Shown here: in pieces, positions 24,083-34,165 of the stretch
Layout: every line of letters starts with the position of its first letter
Numbering within the stretch: the stretch's first letter is position 1
Source: Bombardia bombarda
Lineage: Eukaryota; Ascomycota; Sordariomycetes; Sordariales; Lasiosphaeriaceae
Length of the DNA: 64,000 nucleotides
Reading direction: 5' to 3'
Assembly (NCBI GenBank): GCA_030512295.1
Contig: JAULSR010000004.1
Coordinates: forward strand, 310,001-374,000
The notes under the pieces: model-generated
Database searches by the model: none
What the model was told of the DNA's origin: nothing
Seen by the model: the letters and a program-made list of their open reading frames with translations, nothing else
Made by a program: the position numbers and the translations under genes

Positions 24083-24931
24083 ATGTCTTCTCCTCTGCAA
24101 ATAAACACCAACCTCACAACAACACAATCGAGGTCCAGGACAGCCCTCCCCTCCTCGCCCGTTGTCTCATCCGCCTTCAGGGTCGCCAAGATGTCCATCG
24201 CACAAACATATTTCCTCGCCCACAAGGCCCGGGCGAAGCTGTCGTCCGAGGCTGCCCAGCCCGATCACAACCTCCGCCTGCTCGTCGGCCACGCCAACCT
24301 GCTCGACTCGCTGATGCTGGAGCTCGCCGATGCCGAGAGGGAGCAAGAGTCGTGGTTCAACCAGTCAGTACGGGGCGCCACCCGGAGCAGCAGTGAGAAG
24401 AGGCATATCCAATGGGCCGACGCCCCCGCCGTCGAGGAGCCCGAGCACGACTGGCATGCCGAGGACGCCGAGTCCGACTCGGACAGCGACTCCGAGAGCG
24501 ACTTTGACGAGGACGAGGACATTGAGATGGCCGACGTCGTCTCCCTCAGGCGCATGATCCCCACCACCAAGCCCCTCCTCGCCGCCGCTCCCCAACAACT
24601 ACAACAACAATACCAAGAAGACGAGGACATGGAGGACGACGACGACGAGGAAGACTACGCACAGCTCGCCCTGCAACGCAGCCCCTCGCACTCGCCCGCC
24701 CTGTCCCCGCCCGAGCTCGACCACGACTCGGACTCGTCAGAGGACGAAAGCATGCCGCCCTCCCCGCCGACCGCCCTCCTCCCCACATTCTCGGAGAAGC
24801 AAAAAGAGGCAATCGCCACAACGGGCCTCTACGCCGCGAGGCAAGAAGACGACAAAGATGCATTCTACGACCAAGGCTACTACCTACCACCCCGCAACAG
24901 GCAGTTGGTCTCGGCGATATCAGTCTACTAG
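24083..24931 (+). CDS. Acidic conserved fungal protein, Ecm13/YJR115W-like
   Basis: Single exon, 282 aa, from the ATG in a good context (CACAATGTC). The folded-looking part is residues about 30-95: RVAKMSIAQTYFLAHKARAKL, then LRLLVGHANLLDSLMLELAD and REQESWFNQSV. This HNLRxLVxHANLLDxLM pattern resembles the yeast Ecm13/YJR115W family, which has no established biochemical function. I consider the assignment probable but unproven. The remainder is disordered and strongly acidic: three Asp/Glu/Ser runs at about 125-160, 175-190 and 212-232. The C terminus contains TGLYAARQEDDKDAFYDQGYY. A second in-frame ATG at MSIAQTY is possible. The gene stands alone, with over 6 kb of non-coding DNA on each side, as is common for highly regulated fungal genes. 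Confidence 0.72.
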   Translation: MSSPLQINTNLTTTQSRSRTALPSSPVVSSAFRVAKMSIAQTYFLAHKARAKLSSEAAQPDHNLRLLVGHANLLDSLMLELADAEREQESWFNQSVRGATRSSSEKRHIQWADAPAVEEPEHDWHAEDAESDSDSDSESDFDEDEDIEMADVVSLRRMIPTTKPLLAAAPQQLQQQYQEDEDMEDDDDEEDYAQLALQRSPSHSPALSPPELDHDSDSSEDESMPPSPPTALLPTFSEKQKEAIATTGLYAARQEDDKDAFYDQGYYLPPRNRQLVSAISVY

Positions 24932-26221
24932 TTCCAACATTGGGACATGGACAGCTTTGCATTTTACTTTGTCTTTTTAAGCTCTCATTGGCAGCGGGGC
25001 GGCGGCGGCGTTTTTTGATCATATACCACTTTTTGCGCATTTTCGGCACGGGACGGGCGCCTTTCTTCACAGGGGAAGAAAAGAGCGAAAAAGTCTATTT
25101 TCCTTTTTATTATATACTGTTGTGGTCGGATATAGGTATATCAGTCGGATATGGATATATCATCACATAAATCAACAGCTTCATTGCGAAATATATATAT
25201 TACAGACACATCAATCATCACTACTTCATCATTTCTCTCTCTCACCATCGAGAATAATATTTCATGTGTCAGCACTCAACAAACAGCAATCGGCAATTAA
25301 TTGGGGTCGGTCGGGTCGGGAAGGGAGGGGTCGTTCGGTGGATTCGGCATCGACTTTTTTTTTTTCTTATGGGGTCTTTCTTCCCTTGGTTTTTTTTCGT
25401 CCCTTCGCTCCCTGCCATTTTTCACATGTGGTCTATGGTTGAGTGGGAGACTAAAAAAGACAGAATGATATCCACCGTTGAAAGTGTTTTCGGGTTCTGG
25501 TCGGGATTGGTGGGGATCATTCAACCAGGGGCGGATCATTGGTACCGGGATCTTTCACCAAACGGTTTTAATTTTTTTTTCCTTGTCTTTTTTTTTTTTT
25601 GGTGGTGGTGGAGTTGCTCCTCTTGGTTTGTTCCTCACCGCCGGAAGTGGTGGGCGGGACAACCGACAAGAGAAACGGAAGATGCATACATGCTACCTTA
25701 CATTACATAGCGAAAAGAGCAACAACAAATTCAGAAGATTTGATACCAAAAAAAGAAGACTACACTATTGCTACTACGAGTGACAACCAATAGCTACGAC
25801 AATGCACATTGGACGGGTTGACATCATTAATGATTTGGAATGGTTTCGCGCGACACGGCAGCTCCCACATGGCAGTATAGAGTTGTCTTTTTTGTTGTTG
25901 TTCCCGGGGCGGGCAAAAGTGAAAGAAAGAACCGTTGTGAACTTTGCCGATGATTGGTGGGATTTTGATCGTAGTTGTGGTGGGATGCTGCTGTCAGTAC
26001 ACTGTGGTGTGGTTGATTGATTCATTGCCTTATTTTTTGCTACTACTGCGCTACAACTGCAACTACTTCAACGCATACGAATACCATCACCAGGCATCAT
26101 ACGTCGCGACATGATGGAGGGTTGGTGGTGTTGTTGCTGTTGCTGTGGCCGGGGCGTTGATCGGTTCCGACCCACCGGTATGATTCACACGCCGCTGCGC
26201 CGAGCCCGTCGCGACTTTTGA

Positions 26222-26239
26222 CTGCTGCTGCTGCTGCTG
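26222..26239. repeat. (CTG)6 microsatellite
   Basis: Six CTG units in non-coding sequence. Confidence 0.9.
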
Positions 26240-29200
26240 CTAAGAAATGTAGCTTTTTGGTGATGAGTGACATGGGGTTAAAGTGGTTGTTTTGATCATT
26301 CATCAGAATGATTTGTTAGTGTTAGAACCACCCCTGTGGTGTGGAGTTCATGCTCACAACAAAAAGGACCGTCTACGGATTGAAAACGGTACCTGACCTC
26401 TTTCATTGGGCTGAGCCAAGAACAACACATCCATTGGGTCCATTGGGTTTCTCTCTTTTTTGCACACTTGTCAGTTTCAAGAGTTTCAGCTGTTTTCTGC
26501 CAACAATGCAGTAGGTTTAATCAATTTACTACAATGCCAGCGCAGCTAGCATCAAGGGGCTACCTAGAAATGCAGAGACCAGACACCTGGACTGAAGGGT
26601 TGTTGGGTCCGGAGTCTGGACAGTTGTGTGTGTGTGGCTTGCACGGAAACGGATATGGCCCGACCGACCAACCGACCGACAGACCGAGCGGGCCAAGGTA
26701 CCGACCGATGAACCCCGGATGAGGAATTGGGGTCCTTTTGTGTGGTGCCAGTCAAAAAAAAAAAAGTTCCCACGGGTTCCTTGGCGGCACAGTCAGGAAC
26801 ACGCACGCACGCGCCTTCTTACGGATTTTGAGTATTACGCATCCTACACTCCTACGAACGGGGATTGAGGCACAGAACTTATTTCGTCGGCTAGGCCACG
26901 AGGGCCAAGGGAGGGAGGGAGCTGACCTGGCCCTGGAAATTACGGGTTTACCAAGGAACAGTTGCAGAGGTCTAGGCAGTCGAATTGAGACAGGCAGACA
27001 TGTCTGGGTTATCCATCTGTCTGGCAGCAAGCAAGCGCGGGGGGACCGACAGATTGGGAATTGATAGTGTCGGCATCCATCATATCCCGTTGAACATCAT
27101 TGGAATGCTGCAGCGGCGGCCTCATCAGCCCAAGCCACCAAAACTGGAGCCAGGAGTTAGTTGTCATTCAGGGGTGTCGGCTAGGTTCCCAGCTGGGCGG
27201 TGCGCCCGGTGCGTGCACGCACGCCTTATTTTTGATTCATCTCATCGATCCATGTCTGAAATGTCTTGTTTCAATAGTTGCCGGTCTGGCTGGCTGACTG
27301 AATTGCAGTGTGATCGAATAAAATCATGAAAAAAAGCCGAGTCTGGATTCTCTCCCGTTCGTCCGTTTCTGTCTGCGACAAGACTGCAACCAAAAAAAAG
27401 CAATGGCTTTGGTCACGGCCAAGAATGGAAGACAAGATGTGCACTGGGAGAGCCGGTTTGGGACAAAATAAGCGTGAATACATGAGATACGATGTTCCGT
27501 CCAAACTAGTGACCGTGTTAGAGGAGAGTGAACACCGCCGGCACGCCCCTTGCCATATTTAGCAACTCCATCTTGCGGGGAAGATCTGGGAAGGATCTCA
27601 GATCAACTCGCACACACAAAGGATCCTTCTTGTTTGTTTGCCTTGTTAATCAGAGAAACAAAACACAAAGTGTGGTGGTGTAGGTGGGCTGGATGGGTGG
27701 ATGTTTGTTTCGAAACTTTTGAAACGGCGACGGCCCGTGGGGTGGTAACAGGCCTACCATTCTTACTAACCAGTGCTATCTATGTAATCAAGGTAGGGCT
27801 GTTCTGTTCGGGGAGGGAAGACGGTGCGGCGCCGCTCATCGCCGCGTGCCCGCCCCCGGGATGGCTTCGCTCTTGGGCTGACGAGCAGCCAACTTGCACT
27901 CCATCGGCCGGCCCACGTTTTGTTTCATATCGGCAGTTTCGTTTCGAAAGTCTAAGTTAGCAGCTAACCTACACAGAAGGGATATAAAGAGTAAACAAAG
28001 AATAGCATAGCAAAGATGTTCCGAAGTTCTGAAACACGATGTTGATAGGTAACTATTGCCTTGTCATACGGGTCTAATATTATCACACAAAGGGAAAGCT
28101 ATCAATGTCTATATCTGATGTCTGGGTGCCTGTTTCGTTTCATCCTTTCCGCTTTGTTTTCCTTTGTCCATTGTAAGTAAGGTAGTCCATCACGTAGGAT
28201 TTGATTTGTTTCCAGTGCAACCAGTACTTAGCAAGACAGGTCCTTTAGTTGTCATCTCATCTCCCCCACCCCTGCTGCCCGAGAGCTCGGTTTTGTTTTC
28301 TGTGATTTTGTGTTTCCCTTCTGTTGGGTTCTTTTCGTTGCTGATCTGACACATGGCAATCCGCAGCGGGGACAGGCAGGCAGGGCGTGGGGCCTCGCAG
28401 GGCTGGAAACTCTCAGTCCCCACACAGCGGCATCAGCCTTGAAAGTTCTCTTGGGAATGTGCACTGCAAGGGGGGTGAATCAAAACGGACGGACGGACCA
28501 CCACCACAATCACCGCTTACAGGTGATCTCTGACCGTAAAAAAAAAAGGAAAAAGAGATGAAGGAAATGGCATATGACATGTCATAATATTCAAACAGAA
28601 TCTCAACATCACAGACCACTCTTCCCCCTGCCCATCTGTGCTACCGTCAGGTCGGGTCTCTACCCGCAGAATGGGATCGTCGTAAGTACCTATTTGGGGT
28701 TTTGCTGTGTGCTGTGCAGTCTGTGATGTGTCTCCGGTATCCCGTATTGTATCCCGTATCGTATCCCGTTAGCCCACCGCCAGACATGGGAATTTAGGTG
28801 GGGCTGCAGACCCTTGGAGTTGGAAGGCACGTTACGTTCTGTAAACCGTATCCGCGTATACGTATTTCCAGGTTCAGTTCCATTTTCTTCCTGCAATCTG
28901 CATTGCCATTACCAAGGTAACTCGAGACTGACAGCGTCAAGATGTCCGGACGGCGGCTCAAATCAAAGCTTTGACAAGCTGCGGACCGAACAAGACTTAC
29001 CTATGTTCTTTTGGCAGACGCGGGCAATGTCACGGCAGGTCCACAGGTCCAAGCTCCCCAGGGCGCTCGTTTCTCCCTCGCTCCTGCCCGACATGGACGA
29101 TTCTGACATGGACAGGCTCAGTGGCTCAACAGGGTCCAATTTACGAAAATGATCGCCTAACTCAGTGAGCGACCGAATGGCCTACAGGGATAAGATGCTC

Positions 29201-29416
29201 ACTACCGTCTACTAACGTGGAAAACGCGAAACGGCCACTTTAACAGGGCGGGCTTGACTCAAAAACGGGCTATCTACCATTTGTCCGTATCTTCAGCATC
29301 CGGAATCTAGATTCTACACAGTAAAGCCCGGGGGCGCTCCGAAACGTCCCTTGGGTGAAAAGGTAAAAAGTACCCTTCCGTTATCTCCACCTCTCCATTC
29401 GAGTCCGTCCATGCGA

Positions 29417-29432
29417 GGCAGGCAGGCAGGCA
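29417..29432. repeat. (GGCA)4 microsatellite
   Basis: Four GGCA units, followed directly by GGTACC. Confidence 0.9.
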
Positions 29433-30883
29433 GGTACCGGCCCGCTCAGCGGCTTCGCGTCTGCTCGGAACAGAAGCTGCAGGGCGATCAATCCTCACCA
29501 GTCCTCCGCAAGGCACTCACTCGTTGCGGTGTCACAAGAAAGTGCTGTGCATGTGTCGAGATTACCTACCTTACCCAAGGCCAGGTCTTTTGGTAAGTCC
29601 TTAGGTAAGGTAGTGTAGGGCGGCGGGGTGAGTCCTGGAGCTTGTCCTTGAGTTTGTCCTACATGTCGGTAACATAACATAACGGTGCAGTGCAGAAAGG
29701 CGGACAGGCAGGCAGCAACCTTTCAATCAATCGCATCAACCACCTATCATGTATGCCTCTACACATACAACTCGGGTTGCACGCGATTGTGGACGAGGCG
29801 GTGAGGTTTTGCGCTGGCAGCAGCTCGATCGATTTGATTGACTGGCTGATTGATTAATGCACACACACACAGAGTCAACAACCAAGGCGATTAGATGAGC
29901 GTCATTCGCGGTGAACTGCAAACTACACAAGCCCCGCATGCAGGCTTCCATATTGTCCATTCTTCGTCACTCCTGCCTTTGATAGTAGACGGAGAGATGT
30001 GGATGACTGTGCGCATGTGCGCGATGCGTATGTGCAATCAATCTGCACACACCTCCCTTTTCTCCTGGACCGGAGATGATATCGCATTCTCCATTTTCGA
30101 TCAAGCTTCAACCCCACGGGAAAAAGAAGCATATCGCCCTGAGCAAGGGCGGTGGGATCCCCCCTCCCCCATTCGGATATCGCAAGTGCGACCGACTGAC
30201 GACCGGTAACCGACAGCGGTGGTCATGAGGGGGTGTGTTGCGGGATCGCCAAGCAACCTCGCTCTCTTGTCTCCCTCACTACCTCACCCCCAAATCATGA
30301 TGCCCCATGTTCTCATGTCCCATCAGCCCTGTCTCGTGCAACTGGCAGTGCGAGGAACTTGTTCACATTGGACAAAAACTGACCCCCCTCCGAATTTCCA
30401 AATTCTGAGTCATCTGATGTTCCGTTTCTGAGGGGACGGGAAAGAAACACCACAAAAACTTGCTGTGGTGGGGGTTTACCGTCTCTGCTGAGCATCGGAT
30501 GCGGGCCATGTGGCTCAGTCAGTCGGCAGTGAATCGATAGGAATGACTCTTGTTCTGCCCGGCTTTTGCGTTTGTAAACCGGATTAATATTTAGAAAGTC
30601 TTAACTGCCTACCCTACCTCTTTTCTGTCTGTCTGTATATCTGCGCTTATGGAAGCAGGCACAACAGTAAGTGCCTTAAGCAACCGCTGCAATACGGATA
30701 CGCACCTCCCATTTGTGATCAAGGAGACAGGGACAATTTGTCAGGAATCCAAGGCGTGATTACTGCTGTGTAATCCCAAAAGGGCAAGTCACTCATACTC
30801 TTCAAGTTATTTACTCGTAAAACCGAGGTTGCGGTGTTCTGGCCGCCGAATTTGGCTGGCGCGTCCCGCCATTTCAAGCGGGC

Positions 30884-31144
30884 ATGGCACCGTGGGCAGA
30901 CGTCTCCAACGACGCTCCACGGACACTAATGGTGTCAAGCCCGCTCTCCCCAGCCCCTAACGCTCCACAGAGGTTACTGGTCCCAAGCGCGCTTTCCCCA
31001 GGCCGACGATATCCGGAGAGAACCGTTGGCAGTGCTATGAACGTGTCGGAGAAATCGCATCGGAGATATCTCTATCCCGAATCTTCCCCAGACCCTATCA
31101 GCCAACTGCCTCGACCATCTCTACCATCTACACCTTTACACTAG
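30884..31144 (+). CDS. Hypothetical small ORF with internal 16-residue repeat
   Basis: An 86-codon frame starts with ATG at 30884. It contains two diverged copies of a 48-bp unit (starting CGCTCCAC at 30913 and 30961) that encode 16-residue Pro/Ser-rich repeats (APRTLMVSSPLSPAPN and APQRLLVPSALSPGRR). I do not recognise it. The duplication keeps the frame, but composition and length do not prove coding. It may be a random frame in a duplicated promoter segment. Confidence 0.2.
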   Translation: MAPWADVSNDAPRTLMVSSPLSPAPNAPQRLLVPSALSPGRRYPERTVGSAMNVSEKSHRRYLYPESSPDPISQLPRPSLPSTPLH

Positions 31145-31469
31145 GAACATAATGGGTACAAGCAGCCAAGATGATCCTCAGGACGAGACTCCTGAAGCAA
31201 TTTCGGGCGGTTCCGTCCACAATACTTCAATACTCAGTGCAGACGAGTGATTATTGTTAAACAGAAGGCCAGGAAGGCCTGACAAGTATATAGACACAGA
31301 ACAGCCATTAGAACTGTATGTAGAGGTGTAACTCTGTGTGGGAATGACTTGCAGCAGCAGGGCAATTCCCAGAAGGAGGAGCTTATTCCTGGAAGCAGAA
31401 AATGGATACACCTGTATTTATAGTTGTACGCTGCATAGCCATCCTAGGACGGCTGGGACAGCCTATGAA

Positions 31470-31503
31470 TTTTTTTTTAAAAAAAAAAACCCCCCAAAAA
31501 AAA
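31470..31503. repeat. T9-A11-C6-A8 homopolymer block
   Basis: This is a chain of four homopolymer runs (T, A, C, A) just left of the 42-bp palindrome. A similar T12-A6-C5 block occurs at 62247. Confidence 0.85.
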
Positions 31504-31541
31504 CCAAAGAGGGCCGCACACAGATCCCAGGAACGCACATG

Positions 31542-31583
31542 TCCCAGGAACACGTTGATCCTAGGATCTGCGTGTTCCTGGGA
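31542..31583. repeat. 42-bp near-perfect palindrome
   Basis: The outer arms TCCCAGGAACACG (31542-31554) and CGTGTTCCTGGGA (31571-31583) are exact reverse complements. The centre is the 12-bp palindrome GATCCTAGGATC (31557-31568). Only the TT/TG positions between break symmetry. A partial copy of the left arm (ATCCCAGGAACG) lies 19 bp upstream at 31524. Confidence 0.9.
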
Positions 31584-31721
31584 TTAATGATTTCCGCTCA
31601 ACAGGTCGGTTGAAGATTGTCGGTGGACGTAAAGAGCCGCCTGCATGGTCGAGGGTCCGCATTCCCCCTGGTCAACCGGCCTTTGAACGCGCAGGGCCCG
31701 CCGTCAAGTCAATGACCTCGA

Positions 31722-32291
31722 TCAACTTCGTCTGGTCGCGGTCTGGTCTCGCGGTCGAACGCCGCCGTCGCTCGGGGGCGGGGAAGGCGCTTGGTTGTCC
31801 TTTGCTCTTTCTGCGCGTCGTTTTGGAGATTTTGGGCTTCGGCCGCTGCTTCGGGGTTTGGACGGCACACAATCGTGCACTTCGGCCGGATCACGATCGT
31901 ACCTCGTTCTCCACTCGCAATACTCGTCTCCCGTGAAGATACAGTTGGAACAAGCATTTTTGAACTGGTTGCGATACACCACGCAACCCTGGAATGGACC
32001 GTTCTGACAGCCATCACAGCTGGTAGGCTGCTCCTCGCCAAAGGCATGACAGACAGTGGCCGTCTGTACGACCTCATCTCCCTCAAACATGCGGTATATC
32101 GGCCACTTCAACTGAGAGTACTGACCGAGGATCAGTCGTCCAGAGTCCCGCAGTTTTCCACCGTATGGGTCACGCTCCACCTCGATCTCAATGTCGCGGT
32201 CTGCATCCTTTGGCCAATCGGCGGAGTCGCATTCCAGCCTTTTTTCGAGCCTCGCGGCGGGAATTGCACCGTGGACAAGGAAGAGGAAGCG
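31722..32291 (-). pseudogene. DUF3716-type cysteine-module ORF, downstream part of a broken sirtuin-DUF3716 gene
   Basis: The minus-strand frame is open from 32291 to a TGA at 31722. The core, about residues 65-110 from the segment VERDPYGGKLRDSGRLIL, contains CDGC, GPFQGCVV, CSNC and EYC: CX2CX7CX10CX2CX7C. This is the signature of the fungal DUF3716 family (PF12511 type), presumed zinc-binding, of unknown function. The tail is Arg/Ser/Pro-rich and ends TATRRS. The frame overlaps the 3' end of the sirtuin-like frame by about 100 bp in another phase. If the A6 run at 32240-32245 were A5, the two frames would join in phase. There is no good internal ATG at its start, so on its own it looks like the 3' part of a longer gene. 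Confidence 0.65.
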
Positions 32292-32867
32292 TCAGTACGT
32301 CTTCGCCATAGCCATCTTCGGTATCGCTTTCCTCGATATGGCAGCGGTAGTCCTGCCACTCGTACGCTTCGTGGCAGAGATGACACTTCAAGTTGGCCAG
32401 ACTTCCGTGAAGTGGGACGCAGTCGAATCGCCGGCCCAGCCCTGTCACAAGGCCCGCCTTTGCCTCGAGCATATCGACGTTTTGGGTATAGCAACGGAGA
32501 AGCTTGCACCGCAGTGATGCGAGCCATCTACGTGTCTCCGTTGGCTCGCTGTCTGCCGCACGATCTCGAATGCGTAAGGCCGTCTTGAGGAGCTGAGCCC
32601 TTCGCGAGTCAATGAAAGCGGCTTCCTCGAAGAGCGCGCCGTCGGCGTAAAGTCCACCCGCCGAGCGGAAGTCCTGTTTTCGTTTAGCTATCTTTGATGC
32701 TAGAGAGGCCAGGTTTTGCTAACCGGAATGCCAGCTGCTGTACTGATGCCAGCGCCAGCAATAACCACGATCTTTCGGGCGCCTGAGAGAGCATCTGCGA
32801 TCGTCTGTAGCTCTTAGGAACCCGGCCTAACGTGTGTAAGGCGGGTCAACGCGGGACGTCTTGGCAT
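32188..32867 (-). pseudogene. Sirtuin (Sir2-family) gene, broken, N-terminal half only
   Basis: Minus strand, two exons: 32724-32867 and 32188-32673, with a 50-nt intron with GTTAGC donor, GCTAAAC branch and CAG acceptor. The product has sirtuin motifs in order: KIVVIAGAGIST, GIP/DFRSAGGLYADG (split by the intron), CYTQNVDMLE, the catalytic histidine in VPLHGSL, and two zinc-ribbon pairs, CHLC and CPRC. It belongs to the fungal NAD-dependent deacetylase superfamily. Lesions: codon 18 is TAA (32814-32816), in the same frame as the ATG and the Sir2 motifs. After CPRCNSRREARKK the Rossmann part (usual GTSL and later NAD contacts) is missing, and the frame ends in TGA at 32188. The TAA could come from CAA by C-to-T change. 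A 27-nt intron removing it is too short to be credible. Confidence 0.75.
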
Positions 32868-32945
32868 GATGGTCTCGAAACGGGGAACGATCGAAAGGAT
32901 GATGAAGGAGGGAACAGCAGAGAGACGACCATGGGGGAGCTGCTG

Positions 32946-32953
32946 CTTTTATA
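32946..32953 (-). promoter_or_regulatory. TATA box of the broken sirtuin gene
   Basis: TATAAAAG on the minus strand, 79 bp upstream of the ATG at 32867; consensus-like and well placed. Confidence 0.6.
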
Positions 32954-33361
32954 CCTCTGCGAGGCCGCCGCGGAGGTGATAGACTTCTGCTTCGCCTCTC
33001 GAGTGGACCGGGGCAGGATGGCCAGCCAGCTTCCTGCAGACGTTGCCTAGCCGCTACTGGATGGCATCGATCTTGTTCTCCAACATGTAACAGGGGTCGA
33101 TCATGCCTATCATGCGATCGGGCTCAAGGCGTCTTCGTCCGGGTGGCCGTGGCGCTGTTGACGGCACCTCCTGTACCCGTCCCATCCCCAGGGGTAGGAT
33201 CCACACAGGTGCCGAGTGGAATGCTGAGCCTCAGGCCGTTGCTTCTCGCCCACGTCGCCCCCCTGGCTGGGGTGCCCGACGATGTAGGCAGAAGTGTGAT
33301 CCCGAGGCGCATTCGGTGGCCTCCAGTCGTCTACCAGTCCAGGGGGTCCTTTCCCGGTGCC

Positions 33362-33369
33362 TATATAAA
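33362..33369 (+). promoter_or_regulatory. TATA box of the DUF3716-like gene
   Basis: TATATAAA on the plus strand, 92 bp upstream of the ATG at 33461, followed by a pyrimidine-rich leader. Confidence 0.65.
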
Positions 33370-33460
33370 GGGCTCCAGGCCCCTCTTTGCACGTCTACCC
33401 TTTCTTCTCCTCAATTCTTCCTCCACATTGCCAACCAAGAACAGAACGGAGCACACCAAC

Positions 33461-34165
33461 ATGTCAGCGGAGCACCAGGTAAGTCTCCCGCCTCACCCGA
33501 GATGCTGGGGCGAAAGGGCAGCACAGCTTGAGCAACTTGACCTCCAAGGCGGGTGGGTTCAGGTCCCCATCGAGAGGGATGAGCTTCAGCCGTACGTTAC
33601 TACAATGGCCCAGCGTGAAGCCATCTCGCTCCCAACCAGGCGGGTCACGTGCTTCAACGACGGCCAATTTCTGGGAAGGGTCGCCGCCAAGAACATCACT
33701 GCCGTCAACGCGTTGCTAGCCTATTCTCACGGCCAGCTTTCCGTCGCTCCATGTACGGACTGTGCGCACCGGTACGAACGTTATGGGAGCGCCCGGCCGT
33801 TCCCAGACTGTGTTTTCCTCCCGGGCAAGTGGGGGTTCGCATGTGCTTCTTGCATCGCGCGTGGCATTGCTGCCGAATGCTCGCTTCATATTCCGCGCCA
33901 GGAGTGCCTCGACGAATCTTGGGGGGAACGCATCGACAATCCGAGGGAAGTTTTGGGAGAGGGCTCGCGATGGCTGGACCGAGGGCATCCGCTCGGGCAC
34001 CCCGAACACATCTGGGTACATCGCTCGGAGATCGATGGCCGCCGAGTACACGACCTGGCACATCCTGCCCAAGAGCCATCTTTTGTCCACCCTTCTGAGG
34101 TCCCAGGCGTTCGACTTCCGGGCAGAATGGTGACTACCTCCTCTCTCACGCTGTCGGCGCCTTGA
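33461..34165 (+). CDS. DUF3716-like cysteine-cluster protein
   Basis: ATG at 33461 (CAACATGTCAG). The frame is open to 34165, 234 aa if unspliced. A phase-0 intron 33479-33562 (GTAAGT donor, CTTGACC branch, TTCAG acceptor) is likely and would give 206 aa. After RRVTCFNDGQFLGRVAAKN and NALLAYSHGQ, typical of fungal DUF3716 proteins, come six cysteines: CTDC, PDC, CASC and AEC, spaced CX2CX15CX10CX2CX8C. The same order and central spacing (CX10CX2C) occur in the neighbouring broken gene, so the two are diverged family members placed head to head across a 590-bp promoter. A zinc fold is inferred. Function is unknown, and family members are often found in variable, gene-poor regions. The C-terminal part is Arg/His/Pro-rich, and the 3' end may hide an intron after 34128. 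Confidence 0.7.
   Translation: MSAEHQVSLPPHPRCWGERAAQLEQLDLQGGWVQVPIERDELQPYVTTMAQREAISLPTRRVTCFNDGQFLGRVAAKNITAVNALLAYSHGQLSVAPCTDCAHRYERYGSARPFPDCVFLPGKWGFACASCIARGIAAECSLHIPRQECLDESWGERIDNPREVLGEGSRWLDRGHPLGHPEHIWVHRSEIDGRRVHDLAHPAQEPSFVHPSEVPGVRLPGRMVTTSSLTLSAP

Larger units (their letters stand above)
24932..31541. other. Long gene-poor region
   Basis: About 6.6 kb without a supported gene. It carries many homopolymers and microsatellites: T runs at 25358-25368 and 25572-25600, (CTG)6 at 26222, A12 near 26755 and GGCA near 29417. The longest frame (136 codons at 27550) has no family motif and ordinary chance composition. It could contain noncoding RNAs or regulatory DNA. Confidence 0.5.
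32868..33460. promoter_or_regulatory. Bidirectional promoter between the sirtuin-like and DUF3716-like genes
   Basis: This 593-bp interval has a TATA box facing each way (32946 minus, 33362 plus). No convincing ORF lies between. Confidence 0.5.

Noticed and set aside
27550..27960. 136-codon plus-strand ORF in the gene-poor region
   Set aside because: Average chance composition, no motif, no codon bias.
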